A program made the position numbers and the translations under genes. From positions 434,001 to 498,000 of the forward strand of contig NADL03000594.1 of the NCBI GenBank assembly GCA_002205965.3: DNA of 64,000 bases, given 5' to 3'. The notes beneath the pieces were generated by a model. It had not been told where the DNA came from, searched no databases, and saw only the letters and a program-made list of their open reading frames with translations. Below are positions 57,339 to 64,000 of the stretch, in pieces. This DNA is from Kappaphycus alvarezii (Eukaryota; Rhodophyta; Florideophyceae; Gigartinales; Solieriaceae). Positions within the stretch are counted from its first letter, which is position 1, and each line of letters opens with the position of its first letter.

Positions 57339-57600
57339 GGCTCCCGGGGCAGGTTCTATAGATTAGGAATAGGTAAAATAAATCTGCAAGGGATTTTGCA
57401 ATAGTGCATTTGCGCCCTTCTTCTCAAAAAAAGGCGAATTTGGAGGAGGAGGTAAGCTAAAAGGGAAAAGGGACTTGATTCGGGGTCGATTCAGAGGGTT
57501 AAATACAGTATAAAAATATCTAGATAAAATGGAAGTAAATTTGGAAATGACGGTTGGAGAAGTTAGGGGCGGGATCGTTGTAGGTTGCTGGATTACACGA

Positions 57601-57715
57601 GGAGGACCATTTCCTGACGTGGGAGGACCATTTCCTGTTACGTGAAGGGAGGACCATTTCCTGTATTATGGGGAGGACCATTTCCTGTATTAAATGAGGG
57701 GAGGACCATTTTTTG
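57601..57715 (-). promoter_or_regulatory. Five iterons near the U3 end of the gypsy-1 LTR
   Basis: Copies of CAGGAAATGGTCCTCC (minus sense) start, in plus coordinates, at 57601, 57622, 57648, 57672 and 57700, spaced 21-28 bp. The last has TTTTTTG in place of TTTCCTG. Between them the sequence varies, so the unit is what is conserved. The position at the start of U3 suggests an enhancer or protein-binding array. Confidence 0.65.
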
Positions 57716-57722
57716 TATTACA

Positions 57723-57735
57723 CGCCCCCTTTCTC
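57723..57735 (-). other. Polypurine tract of gypsy-1
   Basis: GAGAAAGGGGGCG on the minus strand, directly before the LTR start TGTAAT. This is where second-strand synthesis would be primed, and it defines the inner LTR edge. Confidence 0.7.
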
Positions 57736-57793
57736 AAGGCGAACGTCCCGGGTCGTCACTGCTCTTCTTCTGCTTCCGTTAGTGTTCGCTGTC

Positions 57794-58828
57794 TTATTGA
57801 TAAATGTATGGTCTCTCAAACGGGTACGGATGCAACTGATTACCAATATGATGCTCTAAAAAGTAGGTTCGCATTACTGGTACCTCACTTTGTAGCATAG
57901 CCTCATATATTGGTTTGATCACATCGAGGTGGGGTTGAATACATTCTTCTTCCGTGACTCTTCCGAATCTTCCAAGAGTGAAAAAATATATGTGATATGC
58001 AAACTCTTCTGGAAGATGCCGGAGGAATGGATGTCGATAAGAAAAGAAGACGCGCATCATCAAGAACGAATCTTCGTAAGATAAGTGCGGTCCATGTAGC
58101 GCCCTAAAACATAAACAGATGCTTATCATGAAATAAGAAATGACCTGCGCATCGTTCGCATCCTCGGAGATATTGCGCAGCCAAAAAGATAATCTTCTTC
58201 TTCCGACTGTATGCTGTGCATGGTTGTGAAAAGCTAGAGATGAAGTTGTGGTGGACGGTCCCGATGAATGGCCGCGACCAGCTCCTGACGTACTGGGACC
58301 TGCACGAGGTCCTCTCGGGGGACGACCGGAACCTCTTCTGGGCGGGTTGTTGTCTCCTGAAGGTCCTCCTCTGGTCATCATCACTGCTTCAGGAGGATCC
58401 TCGCCGCCTCCAACGTTCCCAATTTGTGGCGGAGAAACGTAAGGTTCCCATAGAGGATACGGGACCAGCCTGTATTCCATATCCGGGGGTAAGGCGTAAC
58501 CTCTCAGTCGCACGTCTTGGTTGTTCTTGAGAAATACGTAAATTGGACGGATAATATTCAGATACGTTTGCGACAAGTCTCCAGCAGCTACCATTCCATA
58601 TCTTCCTATAGAGTAATGATATATTACCTCCACAAACTCTGGACCTGCTTCCGTGAACCTTCCGTTTTGGAATGAAAATAGAACTCTTATTAATAGTCGG
58701 AAATCTTCTTCAGGTAGCAATGGTCCGTTCAACGTACGAAAACATAGGCATATATTAATGTAGAAATGGATGATTACGTGGAGTTCGTAGTAGTCCCGCG
58801 TAACCGAGATGATCCATTCCCAGGCCCT
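57794..58828 (-). CDS. gypsy-1 Pol C-terminal extension with a duplicated unknown domain
   Basis: The last 344 codons of an open frame that begins in integrase. Domain 1 (58828-58430) and domain 2 (58201-57797), about 133-135 residues each, are clear repeats of one another. Both read ICLCFR-x-L-x-GP-x-L, then ED, RV-x-FS, EF, a Y, GR-x-G, Q, L-x-x-I-x-PIY, R-x-Y-x-L and a closing PYP...PY. Between them is a linker of about 76 residues rich in Gly, Pro, Ser and Arg (58429-58202). Each domain starts with a hydrophobic stretch (HVIIHFYINICLCF; QVISYFMISICLCF) that could be a buried helix; no signal peptide is seen. Gypsy Pol usually ends with integrase or a chromodomain, and neither domain resembles a chromodomain. 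The stop is 72 bp before the LTR. Function unknown; I do not recognise the domain. Confidence 0.75.
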   Translation of the reverse strand, partial: RAWEWIISVTRDYYELHVIIHFYINICLCFRTLNGPLLPEEDFRLLIRVLFSFQNGRFTEAGPEFVEVIYHYSIGRYGMVAAGDLSQTYLNIIRPIYVFLKNNQDVRLRGYALPPDMEYRLVPYPLWEPYVSPPQIGNVGGGEDPPEAVMMTRGGPSGDNNPPRRGSGRPPRGPRAGPSTSGAGRGHSSGPSTTTSSLAFHNHAQHTVGRRRLSFWLRNISEDANDAQVISYFMISICLCFRALHGPHLSYEDSFLMMRVFFSYRHPFLRHLPEEFAYHIYFFTLGRFGRVTEEECIQPHLDVIKPIYEAMLQSEVPVMRTYFLEHHIGNQLHPYPFERPYIYQ

Positions 58829-59578
58829 TTTTCCTCCCATAGGAATCATTCTATAGTTAAAGATGAGTATGCCCCGTGGTTGCGCATAGTCCTGTGTGAG
58901 AAGGAATTCTTCAGGCCTCTGATGGTAAGGGACCAGACGACGTGCATGGATGGCCCTCCTTGATCTCTTCCCTGAGCTTGAACAGAGCTGATAGTGCGGG
59001 TGTCTTTCCTCCGTGACGATGCAAGGGTTCGAGTACTTGGTTTGGAAGGCCGGCCACTTCACAGCCTGCTGCATTGCTTTTCCATGCACTACAAGTACTT
59101 TAGAGCCAACTGAAAAGGTTCTGACTGCAGGTTCTGCATCCTTATTTCTTGTCTGTGTTAGCGCGCGGTGTGATCTCCAGCCTTCGGTGGCCAGTAGTTC
59201 AACTTCCCTACTCTCTTCATCGATAATATTTGTTTCCATGTCTCTCTGTAACATTCTAGGAGCCCTTCCGTACATTAGCTCGAATGGTGAGCGTCCATTT
59301 CTTCCTCTTCTTCGACGGTAGCCGTATAACACTTTTGGTAAGGCATCTTCCCACTGGATTTCATTCTCCAACATAGTTTTCGATATTGCTCGTTTGATGG
59401 TTCCAACCATCCTCTCCGTTTCCCGTTGGACATAGGAGCGTATGCGAGAACGGTCTTCAGCTGAATCCCTTTCTCTTCCAAAAACGAAGCAGTGAAGTTG
59501 CAGTAAAACAAAGGGCGTTATCCGAGATGATCCTTTTTGGAAGACCAAACGGTTCAATTATTTCTTTTTCGATGAATC
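58829..59578 (-). CDS. gypsy-1 integrase core and C-terminal part (frameshifted)
   Basis: Continues integrase after the frame break at 59579. The second catalytic Asp lies in RIISDNALCFTATS (about 59530), followed by GIQLKTVLAYAPMSNG. A further shift at about 59400-59450 leads into the frame with ETERMVGTIKRAI, whose Glu is the third catalytic residue. Then come NEIQWEDALPKVLYGYRRR, GRSPFELMYGRAP, and a C-terminal part with VGSKVLVVHGK and YSNPCIVTEERHPHYQL resembling the gypsy integrase SH3-like tail. All three catalytic residues exist but are divided over frames. Confidence 0.8.
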
Positions 59579-61612
59579 TCAGTACCACCTCAGCATTTGC
59601 CTCCTCGATGCAACTGCTATTGGCCATCCAGTAAGATGTTCCACCCCTATAAGGAGATATTTGTTTCCGGAAGAAGTTTCCTTGAACGGGCCCGCGAAGT
59701 CAATTGAGAAGGTTTCAAAGAGACCGGAAACTGGAAAACTTAGAGTTGTCTTATACTTCCGTATTGGAGTGAATTTTTGGCAGTTGTCGCAGCTTTTCAC
59801 GAAGTTATAGACGTCCTTATGGATACCGGGCCACCAGAATCTCTCAGTTACGAATTTTTTTTTGTTTAGATCCCAATGCCCTAGCTCATCATGGAAAGTC
59901 CTCAAGATCTTCATTCTTTCTTTCAAAGGGGCCACTAGTCGGGGACCGGCTTTAGTGTGCCGGAAAAGTTTCCCATTCCACAATGTAAAAGCCTTTTGAT
60001 TCCTGCGTACCCAATTTCGGTGTTCAAGATCAACCTTTCTCATTTCTAGTCCATCGAGGAATTTGATCAGTCCGTGAATATTAGCTTCGTACTCGTTATC
60101 GTTCGGCAACTGCAACTCGGCGACTCCGACGATGTCCTCCGAAGCTTTTTCATTTGGAATCAGTGCGTCCCTCAAGCGGGATAGGTAATCGGCAGGCTGA
60201 TTATTGCGTCCGGGTCTATACACAATTTCAAACCGATATTCTGCGAAAATGTCGAGCCATCGGGCCAAGCGGTGATGTACATCCTTCTTTTGGAATGCTG
60301 TTTTAAGTGCCTGGTGATCAGTTATCAAGACAAATTTCTCGAGTGATAAAAGGTATACGCGAAACTTTTTCAGCGCGAAGACGACAGCTAGCGCTTCTTT
60401 CTCGCAGACTGAGTATCTCTTTTCCGCGTCATTCAGAGTTCGGCTTGCGAATTGAACAGGGTGTAGTCTTCCGTTTTCATCTTTTTGGGACAAAACGGCA
60501 CCCAAAGACCGTTCTGAGGCATCTGTCTCCACAACGAATGGTCTCTTGAAATCTGGGTACATGAGAACTGGGGGGACACATAGCTTATCTTTAAGCTCCT
60601 GAAATGCAGTTTCCATTTCCTTGTTCCAGTAAAATTTTCCGTTCTTCGTAGTGCTGGCATGTAACGGTGCTGCAGTCTTGGCGAAATCTTTGATAAATCT
60701 TCTGTAATATGAGGCCAGTCCTAAGAAGCTTCGGACCTCCGTCTTTGAAGCGGGCCTTGGTGCCAACTTTATTTTTTTCGTTTTCTCTGGATCCACTCTA
60801 ATTCCCTCTTGGTCGACGATATGACCGAGTAATTGGATAGAAGTTTTCGCAAAGAAGCATTTGCTCAACTTAATTTTCAAGCTATACTCCGATATCCTCT
60901 CCACAACTGTCTTGACGTGCGAGATGTGCTGATCCAATGTTTCTGAGAATATGACGACATCATCGATATAGACTCTTGCGAATGGAAGTCCTTTCAAAAC
61001 CTCGTTCATCATTCTTTGGAATGTAGCTGGTGCATTCATGAGACCAAAAGGCATCACTTCGAACCTGAACGTACCGGCTTTGCTGGTAAAGGTTGTTTTT
61101 TCCTTACATTTTTCATCCAATGGAATCTGCCAATAGCCAGTGTAAAGGTCAATTGAGGTGAAATATCTCCCGTCCTTCAGGTCCTCGAGGATCTCCTCCA
61201 TGTTCGGAATCGGAAATCGATCGGGTATCATTCTCTGGTTCAGTTGTCGGTAATCGACGCAAAAACGCAGCTTTCCATCCTTCTTTGGTGCGACCACAAC
61301 TGGAAACGACCATGGGGATGAAACTGGTTGAATAATATCATTTTTCAGCATACTTGTAACATTTTCTGAGATAAATTGGTCATATTTTGGCGGTTGACGT
61401 CTAGGCTTGTGGTAAATCGGTTGAGTGTCGGTAAGTTCGAACGAGTGAGTAACCGGTACACTTGCTTGTCTCAAATCTGAAACGCTCCATGCAATTACTT
61501 CGGAAGATGTTAACATGTCGGATATTTTCAGTGAGGCGGGGGGGAAGGTGCTGCACTTTTCCTTGGATTTCTGCCATTTGGCGCCCTTTTTCTTCTTGAT
61601 CCTCAACCTCAA
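59579..61612 (-). CDS. gypsy-1 reverse transcriptase, RNase H and integrase N-terminus
   Basis: An open frame of 677 codons, opened by a TTG, so really the middle of Pol. RT (about residues 60-290): KLRFCVDYRQLN, TSIDLYTGYWQIP (Asp155), MPFGLMNAPATFQ and the active site VYIDDVVIFS (215-218). Then FLGLASYYRRFI. RNase H (about 355-480): VETDASERSLGAVLS (Asp364), CEKEALAV, ITDHQAL (Asp432), PADYLSR (Asp475). Integrase: H574-H579...C608-C611 zinc site (FHDELGH; SCDNCQ) and first catalytic Asp638 in FSIDFAGPF. The frame ends in RRQMLRWY at a shift. All RT and RNase H catalytic residues are intact. Confidence 0.95.
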   Translation of the reverse strand: MRLRIKKKKGAKWQKSKEKCSTFPPASLKISDMLTSSEVIAWSVSDLRQASVPVTHSFELTDTQPIYHKPRRQPPKYDQFISENVTSMLKNDIIQPVSSPWSFPVVVAPKKDGKLRFCVDYRQLNQRMIPDRFPIPNMEEILEDLKDGRYFTSIDLYTGYWQIPLDEKCKEKTTFTSKAGTFRFEVMPFGLMNAPATFQRMMNEVLKGLPFARVYIDDVVIFSETLDQHISHVKTVVERISEYSLKIKLSKCFFAKTSIQLLGHIVDQEGIRVDPEKTKKIKLAPRPASKTEVRSFLGLASYYRRFIKDFAKTAAPLHASTTKNGKFYWNKEMETAFQELKDKLCVPPVLMYPDFKRPFVVETDASERSLGAVLSQKDENGRLHPVQFASRTLNDAEKRYSVCEKEALAVVFALKKFRVYLLSLEKFVLITDHQALKTAFQKKDVHHRLARWLDIFAEYRFEIVYRPGRNNQPADYLSRLRDALIPNEKASEDIVGVAELQLPNDNEYEANIHGLIKFLDGLEMRKVDLEHRNWVRRNQKAFTLWNGKLFRHTKAGPRLVAPLKERMKILRTFHDELGHWDLNKKKFVTERFWWPGIHKDVYNFVKSCDNCQKFTPIRKYKTTLSFPVSGLFETFSIDFAGPFKETSSGNKYLLIGVEHLTGWPIAVASRRQMLRWY

Positions 61613-62047
61613 TATTTTGAAGGACCTCTTCCGTCGTGCTCACATCTTCATATATGGAATTCGCGTATTCTTATTTTCTTTGCAAAGGTAATCTTCTTTC
61701 ATGCTCCGAATTCTGTCCTTTGATTCGATATCATCGCAAAAAGAAACACATTCGGGTTTCAAACTTATCCTAGAATCCCAGTCGTCATCTGTTTCAAACC
61801 CGGAATCATAATCGTCCCATGCCATGTTCATTAACCCCCGAGGGTACCCTTTTCCACTTCCGAAAGTGTTAGTTGGTTCCGAATCTTCGCTGTCATAGCT
61901 AGAAGTGAAATCTTCACTGTCCGTTTCTTTTAAATCTTCAGGATGCGTGCTTTTGTCGAAATCCAGGGGCATCTTCACGGTTCTGCCGTCAATATTAACT
62001 GAAACCATTTGGTTGCCCAAGTCAATGCATGTTCCTAGTCTTTCCAT
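61613..62047 (-). CDS. gypsy-1 protease-RT connection
   Basis: The frame 62047-61640 starts MERLGTCIDLGNQMVSV, the usual gypsy segment right after the protease (IIGCP then x-E-R-L-G-x-x-I-D), so it should join the protease frame by a shift at about 62040. It is acidic (DSEDFTSSYDSEDSE) and ends at 61640. A further frame (from 61643: STTEEVLQNIEVEDQEEKG) probably carries the link into RT, with another shift near 61550. Confidence 0.65.
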
Positions 62048-62784
62048 TGTGGGCAGCCAATGATTGCATCGAAAGGGAGATCCGGCATGACAAGAAAGTC
62101 TACATCAACTTTAGAGTCCCCAAAGAACACGGAAACCTTGTCAACAGTGCCCATGCATTTTGAGACGGTTCCATCCGCTACAGTTATTTTTCGAGTCGTT
62201 GGAGTAATTTCGAGACCTAGATCTGTCACCAAAGTTTCTGAAATGAGGTTTGGAACAGCACCCGAATCGAAGAGAGCTTGGGTTTCATACCCCAATACTT
62301 TGACTGGTACCAGCTTAAGACGTCTTGGTGCTGTCGAGGCCGATTGAAGAAACAGTTTCTTACCCTTAGCGGACTTATTAGACCTGATAATTTTTTTGAG
62401 TTCTTTTCTCGCATCCTCTGCGTCGCCCCTCAAAAGTTGACCAAACGTTATCCCAGTTGGGGCCGATGCAAGCTCAGCCACCAAATTGTACCTCTTCACA
62501 TACTCTAGTACGTCCTTAGAGATACTCTTAACTTTCTTACTCTTTTTCGTCTTCTTGGCCGGAGTGACTCCCACTCCTGGAACAACTTGATCAGACCTCT
62601 TGGTTCGAGGAGGTACAGGTGCTGGGATATGCTCCAGCATTCCATACTCTAGCCTAGGTTTCTTCGATAAAATGTTCCCTTCCCCATCCCTTTTTGTCAC
62701 ATTGACTTGACTAATCTCTTCAGCGATGGATACGTTACCGGCATCCGTCAACCTTTGATCCCTTCTATTTTGTAAGATTTTCAC
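62035..62784 (-). CDS. gypsy-1 protease
   Basis: A 249-codon frame overlapping the gag stop by one base (opens at GTG 62784), in the -1 frame relative to gag. This arrangement would suit programmed -1 frameshifting, though no clear slippery heptamer was identified. It begins with a Lys-rich linker (AKKTKKSKKVKS). The aspartic protease starts near PVKVLGYETQALFDSGAVPNLIS (active site D-S-G-A, about residue 172) and ends at LPFDAIIGCPQW. It cuts the Gag-Pol precursor. Confidence 0.8.
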   Translation of the reverse strand: MKILQNRRDQRLTDAGNVSIAEEISQVNVTKRDGEGNILSKKPRLEYGMLEHIPAPVPPRTKRSDQVVPGVGVTPAKKTKKSKKVKSISKDVLEYVKRYNLVAELASAPTGITFGQLLRGDAEDARKELKKIIRSNKSAKGKKLFLQSASTAPRRLKLVPVKVLGYETQALFDSGAVPNLISETLVTDLGLEITPTTRKITVADGTVSKCMGTVDKVSVFFGDSKVDVDFLVMPDLPFDAIIGCPQWKD

Positions 62785-63706
62785 CTCTGGTCCTGACTCA
62801 CTCCTGCTTCCGATAAATTTGCTCTTCTGTTGTCTTTAGACCAGCAGTTACTTTCATGATGCCCATATCGACCGCACTTTGCACAACGAGTGTTTCTATG
62901 TGGATTATCAGGACACCTGTTTGCAAAGTGTCCAGGCTTGTGACAGTAAGAACAGACTTCTGCGGCCTTAGGGGCCCCAGACTGGTTCTTCTTAATGGTA
63001 AGAGTAAGGCTTTCCAACTGCGAGGTTATCATGTCAAGTCGATTATCGAATCGGGTTTCCAACCTTTCTTCCAAGTTTTTGACATCGCTCCTGACAGATT
63101 CTAATGCCGCTGCACTAGTAGCCGGCCTTTGATAATTCTTTTCAGGATGTACGATAGACATCGATGTGCGGGTTTCCCTCGGTACCTCACTCAGTGACTG
63201 AAACGTCTCCGAATTTTTGACAAATTCTACTATGGTACCCTTCAGTTCATCAAAAGTGTGAGGGCCCTTGATGAGGAGGAAATCGGAGAGCCGCTTATCC
63301 CCCATAGCCGCCTTACGCAGCATTCCGTACTTGGCTTGGGCGTTGAACCCAGCCTTTTCATAAAGATCACACAAGTACACCAATGAGCTTAACAAATCGT
63401 CGAAGTTGAGCCGGGCCTCTATGGCGGTACGAATCATCTCATCTGGTTCTACCTCCTTAGCATACTCTTTCACAAGCCACTCACATACCTCACCGAAGTT
63501 ACGCCCATTCCCGTTAAGAGACCACCCGTCGATAAACTTGGACTTATATTTGTGCTTTGCGTCACCATGAAGATAGGCGAAGATACTTGCGGCCTTCTCT
63601 TCATCGCCCTTCTCTCGCATCACAACGTTGACATATGTGTAAAGAAACTCCTCAACGTCTTCAGTCTTGCCCCTGTGAACGTTATACGAGCAGCGTTGAG
63701 ATCCAT
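62781..63706 (-). CDS. gypsy-1 Gag with two zinc knuckles (one frameshift near the start)
   Basis: Structural protein of the virus-like particle. The likely start is ATG 63706 (MDLNAARITFTG); about 16 codons later the frame must shift (near 63660) to reach EDVEEFLYTYVNVV and the long frame 63623-62781. The capsid-like part has FAYLHGDAKHKYKS, GEVCEWLVKEYAKE and FNAQAKYGMLRKAAM. A probable coiled coil spans residues 175-212 of the long frame. Two exact CX2CX4HX4C knuckles (CSYCHKPGHFANRC, CAKCGRYGHHESNC; residues 224-237 and 247-260) bind RNA. Except for the early shift the gene is intact. Confidence 0.88.
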
Positions 63707-63771
63707 GATTACGAAAGAAATCCCCCCGAAGTGTTCCTTACTACTGCTCAACTCGAATACCTCGGGTGCAA

Positions 63772-63791
63772 CCCCCTCCACAAGAGTACCA
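63772..63791 (-). other. gypsy-1 primer-binding site
   Basis: Minus sense TGGTACTCTTGTGGAGGGGG, beginning with TGG (complement of a tRNA CCA end), two bases after the LTR end CTATCA. The priming tRNA was not identified. Confidence 0.65.
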
Positions 63792-63793
63792 AA

Positions 63794-64000
63794 TGATAGG
63801 GGTAAATCGGCGGGGGAGAGATCCTCAGAACCAATTACCCTGAGAAGGAGGTGTTGCGAGCGACAAAAGTGCTGCCGTGGTATTGTTGAACGAACAAAAG
63901 GGAGTGTATATAGAAGAGAGTTGAGAAGCTACAAGCAAGTATAAAAGGGGCAGGGTCTACCACGACGCTCTGCGACAGCGTAAGAAAAAGTTTTCTTGGG
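63794..64000 (-). repeat. gypsy-1 5' LTR, partial
   Basis: The same sequence as 56179-56393 with three substitutions and four single-base deletions by eye. The remainder, including U3, lies beyond the window. Confidence 0.88.

Larger units (their letters stand above)
56179..57722 (-). repeat. gypsy-1 3' LTR (1544 bp)
   Basis: Starts TGATAGGGG and ends TTACA. Its outer end is defined by comparison with 63794-64000 and its inner end by the polypurine tract that follows. In element sense (minus) it holds five iterons near its U3 end, a TATTTAAA box (57331-57338), an acidic reading frame (57223-56843) and a CCT/AGG microsatellite. A plus-strand TATAAAAG lies at 56327. Confidence 0.8.
56179..64000 (-). 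mobile_element. Ty3/gypsy retrotransposon (gypsy-1), 3' LTR to part of 5' LTR
   Basis: A minus-strand element running past the window end. The left (3') LTR is 56179-57722. The right (5') LTR starts at 63794 and is cut by the window end after 207 bp. The internal region has a PBS next to the 5' LTR, Gag with two zinc knuckles, protease, RT, RNase H, integrase, a C-terminal extension with a duplicated unknown domain, and a polypurine tract. RT-RNase H-IN is the gypsy order. Over the comparable 207 bp the LTRs differ by about seven changes, four of them single-base deletions, so it is the youngest element here. It sits inside gag of gypsy-2 (left flank GTCCG). Confidence 0.93.

Noticed and set aside
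63552-63944. 130-codon plus frame at the right end
   Set aside because: Antisense to Gag and crossing the LTR boundary.
1-64000. tRNA, rRNA or other structured RNA genes
   Set aside because: Scanned by eye for conserved tRNA boxes and rRNA motifs; none convincing. A covariance-model scan would be decisive.

Overview
This is nuclear DNA from a eukaryote. It holds one spliced host gene with GT-AG introns. Nearly everything else that can be recognised is retrotransposon. The repeats include Ty1/copia, Ty3/gypsy and non-LTR elements with a C-terminal restriction-like endonuclease, plus a decayed Tc1/mariner copy. Short introns, a very A+C-rich copia family with tiny LTRs and dense nested transposons would suit a red alga such as a florideophyte. 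That is only a guess: no ribosomal or organelle marker is present to test it.

Layout. Positions 1 to about 20.8 kb are AT-rich and gene-poor. They hold four copies of an 18-bp palindrome, a possible coding relic at 2.4-2.7 kb, a broken Tc1/mariner transposase at 18.8-19.8 kb and a small inverted-repeat element at 20.0-20.2 kb. From 20.8 to 26.9 kb lies a decayed copia element with paired 351/352-bp LTRs that contain a run of four hairpins. An 81-bp minisatellite follows. From 27.8 to 32.5 kb lies a second copia element with very short LTRs (107 and 155 bp) and a perfect 5-bp target duplication. Next come a scrap of non-LTR element and a MAP kinase gene on the minus strand (33.5-34.9 kb, three exons, 392 codons), the only convincing host gene.

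From 36.5 to 54.7 kb there is a mosaic of non-LTR retrotransposon copies on both strands, called A to G here. Copies A and B share their N-terminal and RT segments. Comparing them shows that copy F is a 5'-truncated element inserted into B, and that a 68-bp element with a 6-bp target duplication landed on B's presumed start codon. At 55.7 kb the gag of a plus-strand gypsy element is cut by a minus-strand gypsy element that runs past the window end. That second element has LTRs of about 1.54 kb, a PBS, a polypurine tract, Gag with two zinc knuckles, protease, RT, RNase H and integrase. Its most unusual part is the Pol C-terminus: two copies of a domain of about 130 residues, joined by a Pro/Gly/Ser-rich linker, that I do not recognise. 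Its LTR also carries its own acidic reading frame just downstream of a TATA-like box, and five iterons near its U3 end.

Most retroelement genes are split by stops or single-base frameshifts, so these are largely dead copies. In the youngest (gypsy) element several differences are single-base deletions, and some may be sequence errors.
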